This document shows positions 8,898 to 17,146 of a stretch of DNA of 64,000 nt, one piece after another. Under the pieces are notes generated by a model, which saw only the letters and a list, made by a program, of their open reading frames with translations, was not told the DNA's origin and did no database searches. Each line of letters begins with the position of its first letter. Position 1 is the first letter of the stretch. This DNA is from Fibrella rubiginis (GTDB lineage: Bacteria; Bacteroidota; Bacteroidia; Cytophagales; Spirosomataceae), in contig NZ_JAFMYV010000004.1 of the NCBI RefSeq assembly GCF_017353185.1, forward strand, positions 248,001 through 312,000, read 5' to 3'. A program made the translations under genes and the position numbers.

Positions 8898-9488
8898 ATG
8901 TCACTCGAATCCATCATCACCACCTATGGGTATCCGGCGCTGTTCTTCGGGGTAATCCTGGAGGCTGAAGCGTTTCTGGTGTTGGGTGCCTATCTGGCCC
9001 ACCGGGGCTATTTCTCACTGCCCGTTGTCATTGGCGTGGCGGTAGTCGCTTCATTTTCGGCCACCGAACTGTTCTTTTATCTGGGACGACGATACGGGTC
9101 GGCGATCCTGGAAAAGCGACCCAATTGGCAAAAGAGAGTTGCCCGCATTCATGCCTGGTTTACCAAATATGGTGACGGCCTGGTGCTGGGTTTCCGGGCG
9201 GTGTATGGTATGCGGCTCATTATTCCACTCACCATCGGCACTTCAGCCTATTCCCGCAGTCGGTTCACGCTCTTCAACGCCATCGGAGCCCTAAGCTGGG
9301 GATTACTCATTGGCCTGGCGGGCAACGGAATTGCGCATGCCGTAGAGCAGACGTTCGCCCATTTGCGGCGGCACGAGCTATTGGCGGTTATTGTCATGGC
9401 AGCGGTGGCAGCCACATGGGGACTTGTTCAATGGTACCGCCGCCGTAAGCTGGTTTTGCCACCAACCAATCAACATCATACAACCTGA
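8898..9488 (+). CDS. DedA-family membrane protein
   Basis: This 196-residue integral inner-membrane protein belongs to the DedA/VTT superfamily, whose members act in lipid (undecaprenyl phosphate or phospholipid) translocation and membrane homeostasis. Features seen are GYPALFFGVILEAEAFLVLGAYLAHRG at the N-terminus (typical E...G...A re-entrant segment), FYLGRRYG, and the conserved FRAVYGMRLIIPLTIGTS segment, with several hydrophobic helices and a basic C-terminal tail after residue 178. The next gene starts 2 bp after its stop, so the two are very probably one transcript. Confidence 0.85.
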   Translation: MSLESIITTYGYPALFFGVILEAEAFLVLGAYLAHRGYFSLPVVIGVAVVASFSATELFFYLGRRYGSAILEKRPNWQKRVARIHAWFTKYGDGLVLGFRAVYGMRLIIPLTIGTSAYSRSRFTLFNAIGALSWGLLIGLAGNGIAHAVEQTFAHLRRHELLAVIVMAAVAATWGLVQWYRRRKLVLPPTNQHHTT

Positions 9489-9490
9489 TT

Positions 9491-10219
9491 ATGCGTTTCA
9501 AAGACAAAGTGTGCATTGTTACCGGCGGCACGTCGGGTATTGGCCGGGCTACGGCTGTTCGATTGGGGGCCGAAGGGGGTAAGGTGCTCATTGTGGGGCG
9601 TGATGAGGAAGAAGCCAACGAAGTGATTGCCGACATAAACAGCAAGGGCAGCGAGGCCAGGTTCGCCAAAACAGACATTGAAAATCCGGATGAAATAAAA
9701 GCGGCTGTTGACCAGGCGCTGGCTGCCTGGGGGCGCATCGACGTGCTCATCAACGACGCCGCCATGATGACGTTTACGCCCATCGTAGACCTGGCCATGG
9801 CAGATTGGGAACAGGTGATAAACGTTAACCTGCGGTCTATTTTTCTGTTCTGCAAGTTCTGTATTCCCCACCTCAACGGCGGGGCCATTGTCAACGTCAG
9901 CTCGGTACACGCGCACCAGTCTACGCCCAACGTGATTCCCTACGCTACCAGCAAAGGCGGCCTTGAAGCCTTCACACGGGGGGTGAGCCTGGAATATCCG
10001 ATTGATAAATTACGCATCAACTGCGTGGCCCCCGGCGCCGTAGATACCCCTATGCTGTGGGACAATCCGAACGTGAAAAACGGCAAGGAAAAGGTGGAGG
10101 GCGTCATTGGCAAACCCGAAGACATTGCCGCGGCTATTTGTTTCCTGGCTGCCGACGAAGCCCGGTTTGTCAACGGCACGACGCTTGTTGTTGACGGTGG
10201 CCGCCTGGCTATGCTCTGA
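9491..10219 (+). CDS. SDR-family oxidoreductase
   Basis: This classical short-chain dehydrogenase/reductase has 242 residues and is cytoplasmic and NAD(P)-dependent. The cofactor motif TGGTSGIGRA is near residues 10-19, NDAAM is a variant of the NNAG motif near 86, the catalytic Ser is in VNVSSVHA, and the YxxxK motif is YATSKGG (about 152-158). A C-terminal CFLAADEARFVNGTTLVVDGG is typical. It begins 2 bp after the DedA-like stop. The substrate cannot be predicted. Confidence 0.9.
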   Translation: MRFKDKVCIVTGGTSGIGRATAVRLGAEGGKVLIVGRDEEEANEVIADINSKGSEARFAKTDIENPDEIKAAVDQALAAWGRIDVLINDAAMMTFTPIVDLAMADWEQVINVNLRSIFLFCKFCIPHLNGGAIVNVSSVHAHQSTPNVIPYATSKGGLEAFTRGVSLEYPIDKLRINCVAPGAVDTPMLWDNPNVKNGKEKVEGVIGKPEDIAAAICFLAADEARFVNGTTLVVDGGRLAML

Positions 10220-10227
10220 CGGGTGTC

Positions 10228-10467
10228 TCAGTTCAGGTGCCGGATCACCTCTAAGATGATGGATACCAGATCGGCGAGGCGGTCGGCAAACCAGTTGGCA
10301 AGGCTGAAATCGGCGGCGCGGGGCAGGCTCAGCATAGGGCGGGGCAGTGCTACGGGGGTCATGTAGCGAACCACCAAAACGGCACCGATAACGAGCAGAT
10401 TAAGCCCAACGGTCAGCGTGGTTTTGGAGGTAAACCGATCCGTGAAAAAGCGCACGATAGATTCCAT
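10228..10467 (-). CDS. Small single-pass membrane protein, function unknown
   Basis: This hypothetical protein of 79 residues starts at ATG 10467 (MESIVRFFTDRF). A longer frame from GTG 10494 is possible but less likely. One hydrophobic helix is visible (LTVGLNLLVIGAVLVVRYM, about 17-36), followed by a proline-containing linker and an amphipathic C-terminal half. It is convergent with the SDR gene (8 bp between stops) and follows a perfect hairpin after the CBM9-like gene. I recognise no family. Confidence 0.5.
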   Translation of the reverse strand: MESIVRFFTDRFTSKTTLTVGLNLLVIGAVLVVRYMTPVALPRPMLSLPRAADFSLANWFADRLADLVSIILEVIRHLN

Positions 10468-10497
10468 AGTCAGGTTGCGATGCACACCTGCCACAAA

Positions 10498-10537
10498 AGT
10501 AAGTAATTTAGCTGCATCTGTAGCTAAATTACTTACT
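10498..10537. terminator. Perfect hairpin after the CBM9-like gene
   Basis: A 16-nt perfect stem (10498-10513 / 10522-10537) has an 8-nt loop and contains the CBM9-like gene's stop codon (10535-10533). It lies ahead of the small membrane-protein gene and is AT-rich, unlike the heptad hairpins. It is probably a terminator of the upstream gene. Confidence 0.65.
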
Positions 10538-11381
10538 GATCGTGCTGATTAAATTCCTCAAATACAACGCGGGTGAAGCATTCGGGCAGGTGGGTATCAT
10601 ACACACCATGTTTGTTAAACGCCCAGGCCGGGTGTGGCTGGATTTCCTGCCCCGACGTAACCAGTTTCTGAAAACGACCAAAGAACATACGCCACTGATC
10701 GCCCGGTTGCGGGGGTAGCGAACGGCCATTGGCCAGCCAGGTCAGACTTTGCCAGGGAATGGCGATCTCCAGTGTCCAGCCCCGGTCAACGTGGGTAGGG
10801 TCATTCAGCACACCCTCTACGCGCACGGCGGTTTGCAGACCGGGCATGTCGTAGCCCAGAAACGCCCAGCGCAGGCCACGCGGATGGCGCCCCCACCAGA
10901 ACGAAGCCCCCGTGCGGTCATAATCGCCGCCAAAGGTCATGGCGTTGGGCTGATGCACATCAAACAGCGGCACGTCAAACCGACCGCCTTTCTGGTAGGC
11001 ATCTTTCCAGATAAAAAACACTTCATACACGGTGTTGAGGGCGTTGACTTCCAGTTCGTAGTAACAGTCGCCCCCGTCGATAAACAGTTCCAGGTCGTTG
11101 TCGAGAAACACAATCGAATCGCGCTCGGTCTGGGTAGCGGCCACAAAGGGTTCTTCGGCCCAGAACGCAACGTACAGGTTGGTATCGTCCCAAAGGGCTG
11201 CCGAACGGGTATCGTAGAGGGCCGGTCCGCCCGTTACCATGTCAACAAAACGAGGCGACCTGAGCGCCTGTTGCCAGACAGGTTTCGTCAGGTCGCCATC
11301 AATGGTGAGCGGGCCGGTGATTTTACGGCAGGTATATTGCCCGGTTTCCGATTCGGGAATGCCGTAGGGAAGCGGTTTCAT
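10533..11381 (-). CDS. Carbohydrate-binding family 9-like (DOMON/CBM9) protein
   Basis: This 282-residue protein is built around one CBM9-like module. ITGPLTIDGDLTKPVWQQAL opens the domain, ALWDDTNLYVAFWAEE is the typical strand, and FLDNDLELFIDGG followed by YYELEVNALNTVYE is the characteristic D-N-D-x-E-x-F...Y-x-x-E-x-N pattern. A C-terminal block reads WTLEIAIPWQSL and QWRMFFGRFQ. No signal peptide is evident at ATG 11381, so it may be cytoplasmic. Proteins of this kind are usually annotated as carbohydrate-binding without known ligand. It lies just downstream of the M48 gene on the same strand (11-bp gap). Confidence 0.85.
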   Translation of the reverse strand: MKPLPYGIPESETGQYTCRKITGPLTIDGDLTKPVWQQALRSPRFVDMVTGGPALYDTRSAALWDDTNLYVAFWAEEPFVAATQTERDSIVFLDNDLELFIDGGDCYYELEVNALNTVYEVFFIWKDAYQKGGRFDVPLFDVHQPNAMTFGGDYDRTGASFWWGRHPRGLRWAFLGYDMPGLQTAVRVEGVLNDPTHVDRGWTLEIAIPWQSLTWLANGRSLPPQPGDQWRMFFGRFQKLVTSGQEIQPHPAWAFNKHGVYDTHLPECFTRVVFEEFNQHDQ

Positions 11382-11392
11382 ACCTGCCCGTT

Positions 11393-12865
11393 TTATTTGC
11401 TGATTACCTTGATCAGATCACCCTGCGCCACGCGGTCATCGGCTTTCAGGCTATTGAGCACCCCCAGTTCTTCCACACGGCTGGCGGGCATACCCAATGC
11501 CAGCATGGCCTCGCGGAAGGTGCCACTGCGCGTCACGGTCTTCACATAGACGCGGTCGGGCTTGCGGTTGATTTTGTCGGGGTCGGTAAGGGTGCGAAAC
11601 CGTTCGGCTACGCTCTTAAATGTGGGAAAGCGATTGGCAAAGTCAGCCGCCGATGCCAGCCCGTGCAGCGCATAAATGGCGTTGTTGTGCTGAATCAGGT
11701 ATGTACCAATCTGCAGGGTGTTGGCGGCCGTTTGCTGCGTCTGTTGCTGCTGTCCCTGTTGCTGCGGGTCTGCTTTCTGCTGCGAAATAAACACCAGTGC
11801 CGGGTTGCCGTCTATGGTGGTGCGCGTGTTCTCCAACACGTTCAGGTTCAACTGCTTAACCAATGCCTGGGCGGCTTCTTCGAGCGAGTTGCCGGGGGCA
11901 GGCATCAGGATCATGGCCGACTTACCGTCTTTAGGACCCATCTGAAACTGGGCGGGCGAGTTCTGATATTGCCAGCCGTTGGGCACCGGAAACTGAAACT
12001 TCAGGTCGGGGTGGTAGAACATGTCGTTTTCGACGAAACCCTGCTTCGGGTCTTCGCCAAATACCAGGCCGTTGACCAGCTTCAGGTACTGGTTACGGTT
12101 GATGGCGTAGTTACTGGGGTTCTGCGCCTGGTATTCTTTCGCCAGCTGGTTCACCCGCGCAAAGCGGTTGCCGGGGTCAGGGTGCGTAGACAGCATGTTG
12201 GGTACGGCCTGCCCTGAGTTGTCCTGGATACGCTTGATGGTCTGAAAGAAATTGGCCATCTCACGGGCATCATAGCCTATTTTGCTCGAATAGCCCACCC
12301 CAATCTGATCCGATTCCGACTCATGGTCGCGGCTGTATTTAAGCAGCAGTAGCCCGGCGCCCTGCTGCACGGCCTGCCCCAGTTGCGGATTATAGATCGC
12401 GGCGGCAATGGTGCCCAGGGTACCAAACAATTGCTTTGTCTGCTGGCGCGAGGCGTGTTTGGCCGTGATATGGCCAATCTCGTGGCCCAGCACCCCGGCA
12501 AATTCGGCTTCGTTGTTGAAATGGGCGAGTATACCCCGCGTGAAGTAGACATACCCCCCCGGCACGGCAAAGGCATTCACCACGGGGGTGTCAACGATAT
12601 AGAACTGGTATGGCAGGTCGGGGCGGTGCGAAATTTTGGCCATTGCCTGCCCTTTTTCGGTCATGAAGGCCTGCAGGGCCGCGTTTTCGTATAAACCCAT
12701 CGACGCAACGATGGACGGATGCGACTCTTTGCCAATGGCAATTTCCTGCTCGGTCGACATCAGGCTGATTTCGCGTTTGCCCGACACCGGGTTGCGGGCA
12801 CACGTAGACAGCGTAAACAGAGCAGCACCGAAAACAACGGTCCGCAGGGTAGTGCTTAGGTACAT
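11393..12865 (-). CDS. M48-family zinc metalloprotease lipoprotein
   Basis: This membrane-anchored peptidase of the BepA/LoiP-like M48C group is likely involved in envelope protein quality control. I prefer ATG 12865 (490 residues), because it puts a short n-region before the hydrophobic stretch and lipobox LSTC (Cys 22). ATG 12907 would add 14 residues. The catalytic zinc motif HEIGH is near residues 128-132, in GVLGHEIGHITAKH, with the third ligand region YSRDHESESDQIG. After the peptidase domain comes a region with a Gln-rich tract (about 375-385). The C-terminal segment, about the last 45 residues, resembles LysM (AMLALGMPASRVEELGVLN, then GDLIKVI). The gene precedes the CBM9-like gene by 11 bp. 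Confidence 0.9.
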   Translation of the reverse strand: MYLSTTLRTVVFGAALFTLSTCARNPVSGKREISLMSTEQEIAIGKESHPSIVASMGLYENAALQAFMTEKGQAMAKISHRPDLPYQFYIVDTPVVNAFAVPGGYVYFTRGILAHFNNEAEFAGVLGHEIGHITAKHASRQQTKQLFGTLGTIAAAIYNPQLGQAVQQGAGLLLLKYSRDHESESDQIGVGYSSKIGYDAREMANFFQTIKRIQDNSGQAVPNMLSTHPDPGNRFARVNQLAKEYQAQNPSNYAINRNQYLKLVNGLVFGEDPKQGFVENDMFYHPDLKFQFPVPNGWQYQNSPAQFQMGPKDGKSAMILMPAPGNSLEEAAQALVKQLNLNVLENTRTTIDGNPALVFISQQKADPQQQGQQQQTQQTAANTLQIGTYLIQHNNAIYALHGLASAADFANRFPTFKSVAERFRTLTDPDKINRKPDRVYVKTVTRSGTFREAMLALGMPASRVEELGVLNSLKADDRVAQGDLIKVISK

Positions 12866-12992
12866 ATAAATTTGTTGGCTGGTGAATGATACAGACCTAT
12901 CAACCATTAAACATACCTAACTCGACTAAAAAAAGATTAACCGGGCTTTAAGTAGCCATCTGGTGGTCATGAATAGCCACCTATTGTATCCA

Positions 12993-14192
12993 CTACAAAA
13001 CCACACCCAGGCCTAATCCGCCCAAAATGAGCAGGTAAGGAGGAAGTTTGGTGAATTCGAGCAGCAGAATGGTGCCAGCTACCACGGCGACGAAGGGCCA
13101 GTGGGGAGCCATTGGTTCAAACAGCACAATGGCCGAGGCCGCCGTAAGGCCCGTGCTGACGGCGTTGATGCCTTCCAGCGAAGCCCGTACGGGCCGGTAG
13201 CGTTTGAGTTGGCCCCAAAAGCGGTATACAAAGAAGATGAGAAAAGTACCCGGCAGGAAAATACCGACAGTGGCCACCAGACTGCCCAGCAGCTGACCGT
13301 TGAGGCCTTCGTTGCGCATAGCCAGTGCACCAATGTAGGAGGCAAACGAGAAAACAGGTCCCGGTACGGCCTGAACCAACCCCAGCCCCGACAGGAATTC
13401 CTCGCGGGAGAGGTAGTGTTTAAAGGCCACAAACTCGTTATAAAGAATGGGCGTAAGTACCTGTCCCCCACCAAAAACGAGGCTGCCGTTGCGGTAAAAA
13501 TTTTCAAACAGGCGCACCGGCAATGACTGCGACAGAGCGCCCACCACCGCCGCTACGACCAGCACACCAAACCAAAGCAGGAAATTAGCCCAGTGAACGT
13601 TCATGGGCTGATGGGTCATTTTTTCGTGCTTGCGGTAAGCAAACGAGGTAGTCAGGCCCCCAATAGCAATGGCAACAGGCGTCATAAACGGCGACCGGAA
13701 CACGTAAGCAGCCAGCGCCGCCAGCAGGGCCAGCACCAGACCCGTCTGATTATGAATCACCTTACGGCCAATACGATAGCCCGCCACCACCAGAAACCCC
13801 ACGGCCATAGGCTGCACAAACCGCATAAACGCCAGCGACCCGTTGTGCGCCTCCACGTAGGAGAACCCAATGGCCGCGGCCGTCATAATCAGTACGGCGG
13901 GCAGACACCAGACCAGCAGGGTGACGTAAGCCAGATTGGGGCCGCCAATTTTGTAGCCCAGCGCGGTAATGGTCTGCGTGGAGGTTGGTCCGGGCAGCAA
14001 CTGGCAGAGCGCAGTCAGCTCCATCAGTTCTTCTTCCGTGAAATACCGCCGCTTGGTCACCAGCCGGTCCAGAAACATAGCCAGATGCACCTGCGGCCCC
14101 CCAAAGGTTGTCAACGCCAGAATCAGCACATCTTTCAGAAAGATGATGTACCGAATCTTACGGACAGCGGGCAACGTAGGGGCTAGTTTCAA
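12993..14192 (-). CDS. chrA: ChrA-family chromate/anion transporter
   Basis: This two-domain CHR-family membrane transporter has about 399 residues. Both halves carry the duplicated signatures: TTFGGPQVHLAMF and LLPGPTSTQTITALGY in the N-terminal half, and VFGGGQVLTPI and QAVPGPVFSFASYIG in the C-terminal half. The family exports chromate by proton antiport, though many members transport other anions. The start is odd: an in-frame TAG occurs two codons before TTG 14192, and no ATG precedes the conserved FGGP block. TTG 14192 is therefore the best start, 15 bp from the base of a 44-bp hairpin. The upstream 2OG oxygenase gene is on the same strand. Confidence 0.88.
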   Translation of the reverse strand: MKLAPTLPAVRKIRYIIFLKDVLILALTTFGGPQVHLAMFLDRLVTKRRYFTEEELMELTALCQLLPGPTSTQTITALGYKIGGPNLAYVTLLVWCLPAVLIMTAAAIGFSYVEAHNGSLAFMRFVQPMAVGFLVVAGYRIGRKVIHNQTGLVLALLAALAAYVFRSPFMTPVAIAIGGLTTSFAYRKHEKMTHQPMNVHWANFLLWFGVLVVAAVVGALSQSLPVRLFENFYRNGSLVFGGGQVLTPILYNEFVAFKHYLSREEFLSGLGLVQAVPGPVFSFASYIGALAMRNEGLNGQLLGSLVATVGIFLPGTFLIFFVYRFWGQLKRYRPVRASLEGINAVSTGLTAASAIVLFEPMAPHWPFVAVVAGTILLLEFTKLPPYLLILGGLGLGVVL

Positions 14193-14206
14193 GGGCTAAG
14201 GTTTAG

Positions 14207-14300
14207 GGTTCAAGGTGTAGGGTTTAATGGCTAAAGTTGGCTTACGCGAGCGTATTCTCGCGTAAGCCAACTTTAGCCATTAAACCCTACACCTTGAACC
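14207..14300. repeat. Heptad-stem hairpin, GGTTTAG type
   Basis: Perfect 44-nt arms (14207-14250 / 14257-14300) surround a 6-nt loop. Stem words are 7 nt long (GGTTTAG-like), then TTGGCTTACGCG at the apex. The outer base includes the last base of the oxygenase stop codon (14302-14300), and the repeat words run on to within a few bases of the chrA start. Confidence 0.92.
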
Positions 14301-15259
14301 TATTTCTTCTTCAATCCTAATTCCAGCAGGCGTTCGTTGAGGAATTCGCCGGCGGTCATATCGGAATAGAGTTTGGGGTTTTCCCCATTTACGCAGTCGG
14401 GCAGGCTGGCCAGGTTCATGTCGGCCCGGGGGTGCATAAAGAACGGAATCGAATAGCGCGAGGTACCCATTTTTTCGCGGGGCGGGTTCACTACCTGGTG
14501 AATGGTCGATTTCAGGCGGTGGTTCGTGAGCCGGTCCAGCATGTCGCCCACGTTCACGATGATCTGGTCGGGCAGGGCGGTGATGGAAATCCATTTCCCA
14601 TCGCGGCGGAGCACCTGAAGGCCGTCAGCCGAGGCACCCATCAGCAGCGTGATGAGGTTAATGTCGCCGTGGGCCGCCGCGCGGACAGCTCCTTCGGGCG
14701 TGGTGTTGGGGTCGAGCGGGAAGTAGTGCAACGCCCGCAGAATGCTGTCGCCATTGCGCACTTTGTCTTCGAAATACAATTCGGGCAGACCCAGATAAAG
14801 CGCAATGGCCCGCAGCAGGGTCTTGCCCGTATTTTCCAGAATCCGGTAGGTCGCCAGCGTGTTTTCGCTGAACTCAGGGTACTCGTCGGGCAGCACGTTG
14901 GCGGGCATGTCGCCTTCGGGGTCGGGCTGACCGATGTGGTAAAACTCTTTCAGGTCGGCCACCTTAAACCCTTTGGCCGTTTCCTTGCCTTTGCCAATAT
15001 AGCCACGCTGCCCGTTAAGGTCGGGGCGTTCGTACTTTTTCTTTACTTCGTCGGGAGCCGAAAAAAAGGCCTGCGCCGAGTTATACAGCCGGGTAGTCAG
15101 TTGGTCGGTAAGGCCATGATTACGAATAGCCACAAAGCCAATATTAGTAAACGCATCACCCAGCTTTTGGACAAAATCAGCCCGGCGCTGACTGTCGTCC
15201 GACAGAAAGTCGGCCAGGTCGAGTGATGGTATTTCGTTATATTCAGATAAGTCAGTCAT
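14300..15259 (-). CDS. 2-oxoglutarate/Fe(II)-dependent oxygenase (IPNS-like)
   Basis: This 319-residue oxygenase belongs to the isopenicillin-N-synthase/gibberellin-oxidase-like family. I chose ATG 15259 (MTDLSEYNEIPSLDL); the longer frame starts with TTG. An N-terminal DIOX_N region contains GFVAIRNHGL (about 41-50). The jelly-roll core has the iron triad His197-x-Asp199 (AAHGDIN) and His254 (STIHQV), and the 2-oxoglutarate-binding Arg268-x-Ser270 (RYSIPFF). The classical triad is complete, so it should be active. Family members hydroxylate or desaturate small molecules, and the substrate is unknown. A heptad hairpin separates it from the downstream chrA. Confidence 0.9.
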   Translation of the reverse strand: MTDLSEYNEIPSLDLADFLSDDSQRRADFVQKLGDAFTNIGFVAIRNHGLTDQLTTRLYNSAQAFFSAPDEVKKKYERPDLNGQRGYIGKGKETAKGFKVADLKEFYHIGQPDPEGDMPANVLPDEYPEFSENTLATYRILENTGKTLLRAIALYLGLPELYFEDKVRNGDSILRALHYFPLDPNTTPEGAVRAAAHGDINLITLLMGASADGLQVLRRDGKWISITALPDQIIVNVGDMLDRLTNHRLKSTIHQVVNPPREKMGTSRYSIPFFMHPRADMNLASLPDCVNGENPKLYSDMTAGEFLNERLLELGLKKK

Positions 15260-15453
15260 GACAGCGAGACGATTTTTTGGCCTCAAAATTACAAAAAGAG
15301 GCCGAATGTTTCTGAACGGTCCCTAACCTCAAAGTGACCACTCATAACTTGCCGCCCGTAAAAAAACATTACTTAACTGTCAGCAGTTTTTTGGCTTAAT
15401 GGATTATGCGCCGGACATAGACGTGTGACAAGGTTAATCCGGCTACTCAACGC

Positions 15454-17064
15454 ATGAAATCGCTTTCTTCCGTAACGGTAAAATCCGATGAGGTCCCCTC
15501 ATTGGCGCTGATGCAGGCCGCGCTTGATCTGTCGCCGACCGGAATCATTATCTACGAGGCTGTTCGTAATGACCTAGAGGGAACCCCTCAGCTTGCCCCG
15601 CTGCAGCCCCACTCGGCTAATCCCATTCGTACATTACGCCTTGTACTGGTCAACGCCAAAACGGAACAAACGCTGGGCCTGAACCGGTCGCAGTTGCTGG
15701 GCCAGACCGTTGATGCGGTCTTCCCCGAATCCATGAATACCGATTTGTGGCAAACGGTGATTGAGGTGATCGCAACCGGCCAGCCGTGCCAGCGGGACTT
15801 CTTCTACCATATTCAGCGCACCGACACCGCAGCCTGGTACGGTCTGACCATTAAACCCGTTGGTGATGGCGAACGCGCCGTCGTTTCCTTTACCGACGTG
15901 ACCGAGTTGCGCGCCGCCCGGTTGTCGCTGCTGGGCGATTCCATTCTGTTTAAGGCCCTGTCGTCTACGGTACCGGAGATGGGCGTTGTGGTGACCGATT
16001 TTTTCAAGAAGATCATTACCGCCAGTGGCGTACTACCGGGCCTGCTCCTGAAAACAAACCCCGACGAGCTGACCGGCGAAATGCTGGAAAACATGGTGTT
16101 GCCCGATTTCCGCGAAGACTGGCGCAATTACCTCGGCACCGCCCGCGAAGGCGAGGCGCACTTTTTCTCCGACCACTGGGGCGGCTGGCGCAGTGAAGTA
16201 TATATTGGACCGGTATATAATGACCGGGGGGCAGTGGTGATGATACTAATCGTGTTTAGAAACGTAACCGAACAGTACCGGCAGCAGCAGGCGCTGATCC
16301 AGAGCAACGCTGCTCTGCAACAAAGCAACCAGAGCCTGGAGCAGTTTGCCTATGTGGCCAGCCATGATTTGCAGGAACCTCTGCGCAAAATCAAGTCTTT
16401 TGGCGACCTGCTACGGTCGCAATATGGCCCTGCGATTGGCACGAAAGGAGCCGACCTCATTGGCCGGATGCAGTCTGCTTCCGACCGGATGAGCACGTTG
16501 ATTCAGTCGTTGCTGGCTTACGCCCGGCTTAGCGCCGAACAGAAACAGCAACCCAGTATGGTGCACCTGGAAGATTTGTTTAACGACCTTGTCTCCGACT
16601 TAAGCGTGCTGATTCAGGAACGACAGGGAGTGGTACGCCTGAAACCACCCATGCCCATTATCCCCGGCGATATGCAGCAGTTGAGACAACTGTTTCAGAA
16701 CCTGCTGACCAACGCGCTGAAGTTTGTCCCCGCCGACCGAACGCCCATCATTACCGTATCGGCCCAGATTGTGGAAGGACCCAACGTACCCAACCTGGCC
16801 ACATCGGCCGATTCGGTCTATGCCCAGGTCAGCGTGCAGGATAACGGTATCGGTATTGACCGGGCCAACTTCGACAAGGTGTTTGGTCTGTTTAACCGCT
16901 TGCACGGCCGGCAGCAGTTCGAAGGGTCTGGCATTGGGCTGGCCACGTCGAAGAAGGTTGTAGAAAATCACAAGGGTACTATTTCCATTGACAGTGAAGT
17001 AGACAAAGGCACCACGTTCAACGTCTACCTGCCCATGGAAATGAATCAGTTCGAGGAGCGCTAG
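15454..17064 (+). CDS. PAS-domain sensor histidine kinase
   Basis: This 536-residue two-component kinase has no obvious membrane segments, so it is probably cytoplasmic. Two PAS-like regions (about 20-150 and 160-275, ending ILIVFRNVTEQYR) precede a short coiled coil and a HisKA domain with the phospho-acceptor in YVASHDLQEPLRKI (His304). A HATPase_c domain follows: N box NLLTNALKF, G1 DNGIGID, F box FGLFNRLHG, G2 EGSGIGLA. No response regulator is adjacent, so it is an orphan kinase here. Its C-terminal half closely resembles that of the kinase at 27801-29975. The 167-bp gap upstream has no feature I can name. Confidence 0.92.
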   Translation: MKSLSSVTVKSDEVPSLALMQAALDLSPTGIIIYEAVRNDLEGTPQLAPLQPHSANPIRTLRLVLVNAKTEQTLGLNRSQLLGQTVDAVFPESMNTDLWQTVIEVIATGQPCQRDFFYHIQRTDTAAWYGLTIKPVGDGERAVVSFTDVTELRAARLSLLGDSILFKALSSTVPEMGVVVTDFFKKIITASGVLPGLLLKTNPDELTGEMLENMVLPDFREDWRNYLGTAREGEAHFFSDHWGGWRSEVYIGPVYNDRGAVVMILIVFRNVTEQYRQQQALIQSNAALQQSNQSLEQFAYVASHDLQEPLRKIKSFGDLLRSQYGPAIGTKGADLIGRMQSASDRMSTLIQSLLAYARLSAEQKQQPSMVHLEDLFNDLVSDLSVLIQERQGVVRLKPPMPIIPGDMQQLRQLFQNLLTNALKFVPADRTPIITVSAQIVEGPNVPNLATSADSVYAQVSVQDNGIGIDRANFDKVFGLFNRLHGRQQFEGSGIGLATSKKVVENHKGTISIDSEVDKGTTFNVYLPMEMNQFEER

Positions 17065-17146
17065 TCATTGGTTGATAAGGTTGTAGCTATCGTAGCTTCG
17101 CGCTTTAGACTACGACAGGCACAATCGCATTTAACCAGTACACCCA

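Noticed and set aside
14201..14230. Telomere-like TTTAGGG words
   Set aside because: The resemblance to plant telomere repeats is limited to two or three degenerate words and is better explained by the general 7-nt word pattern seen at other junctions.
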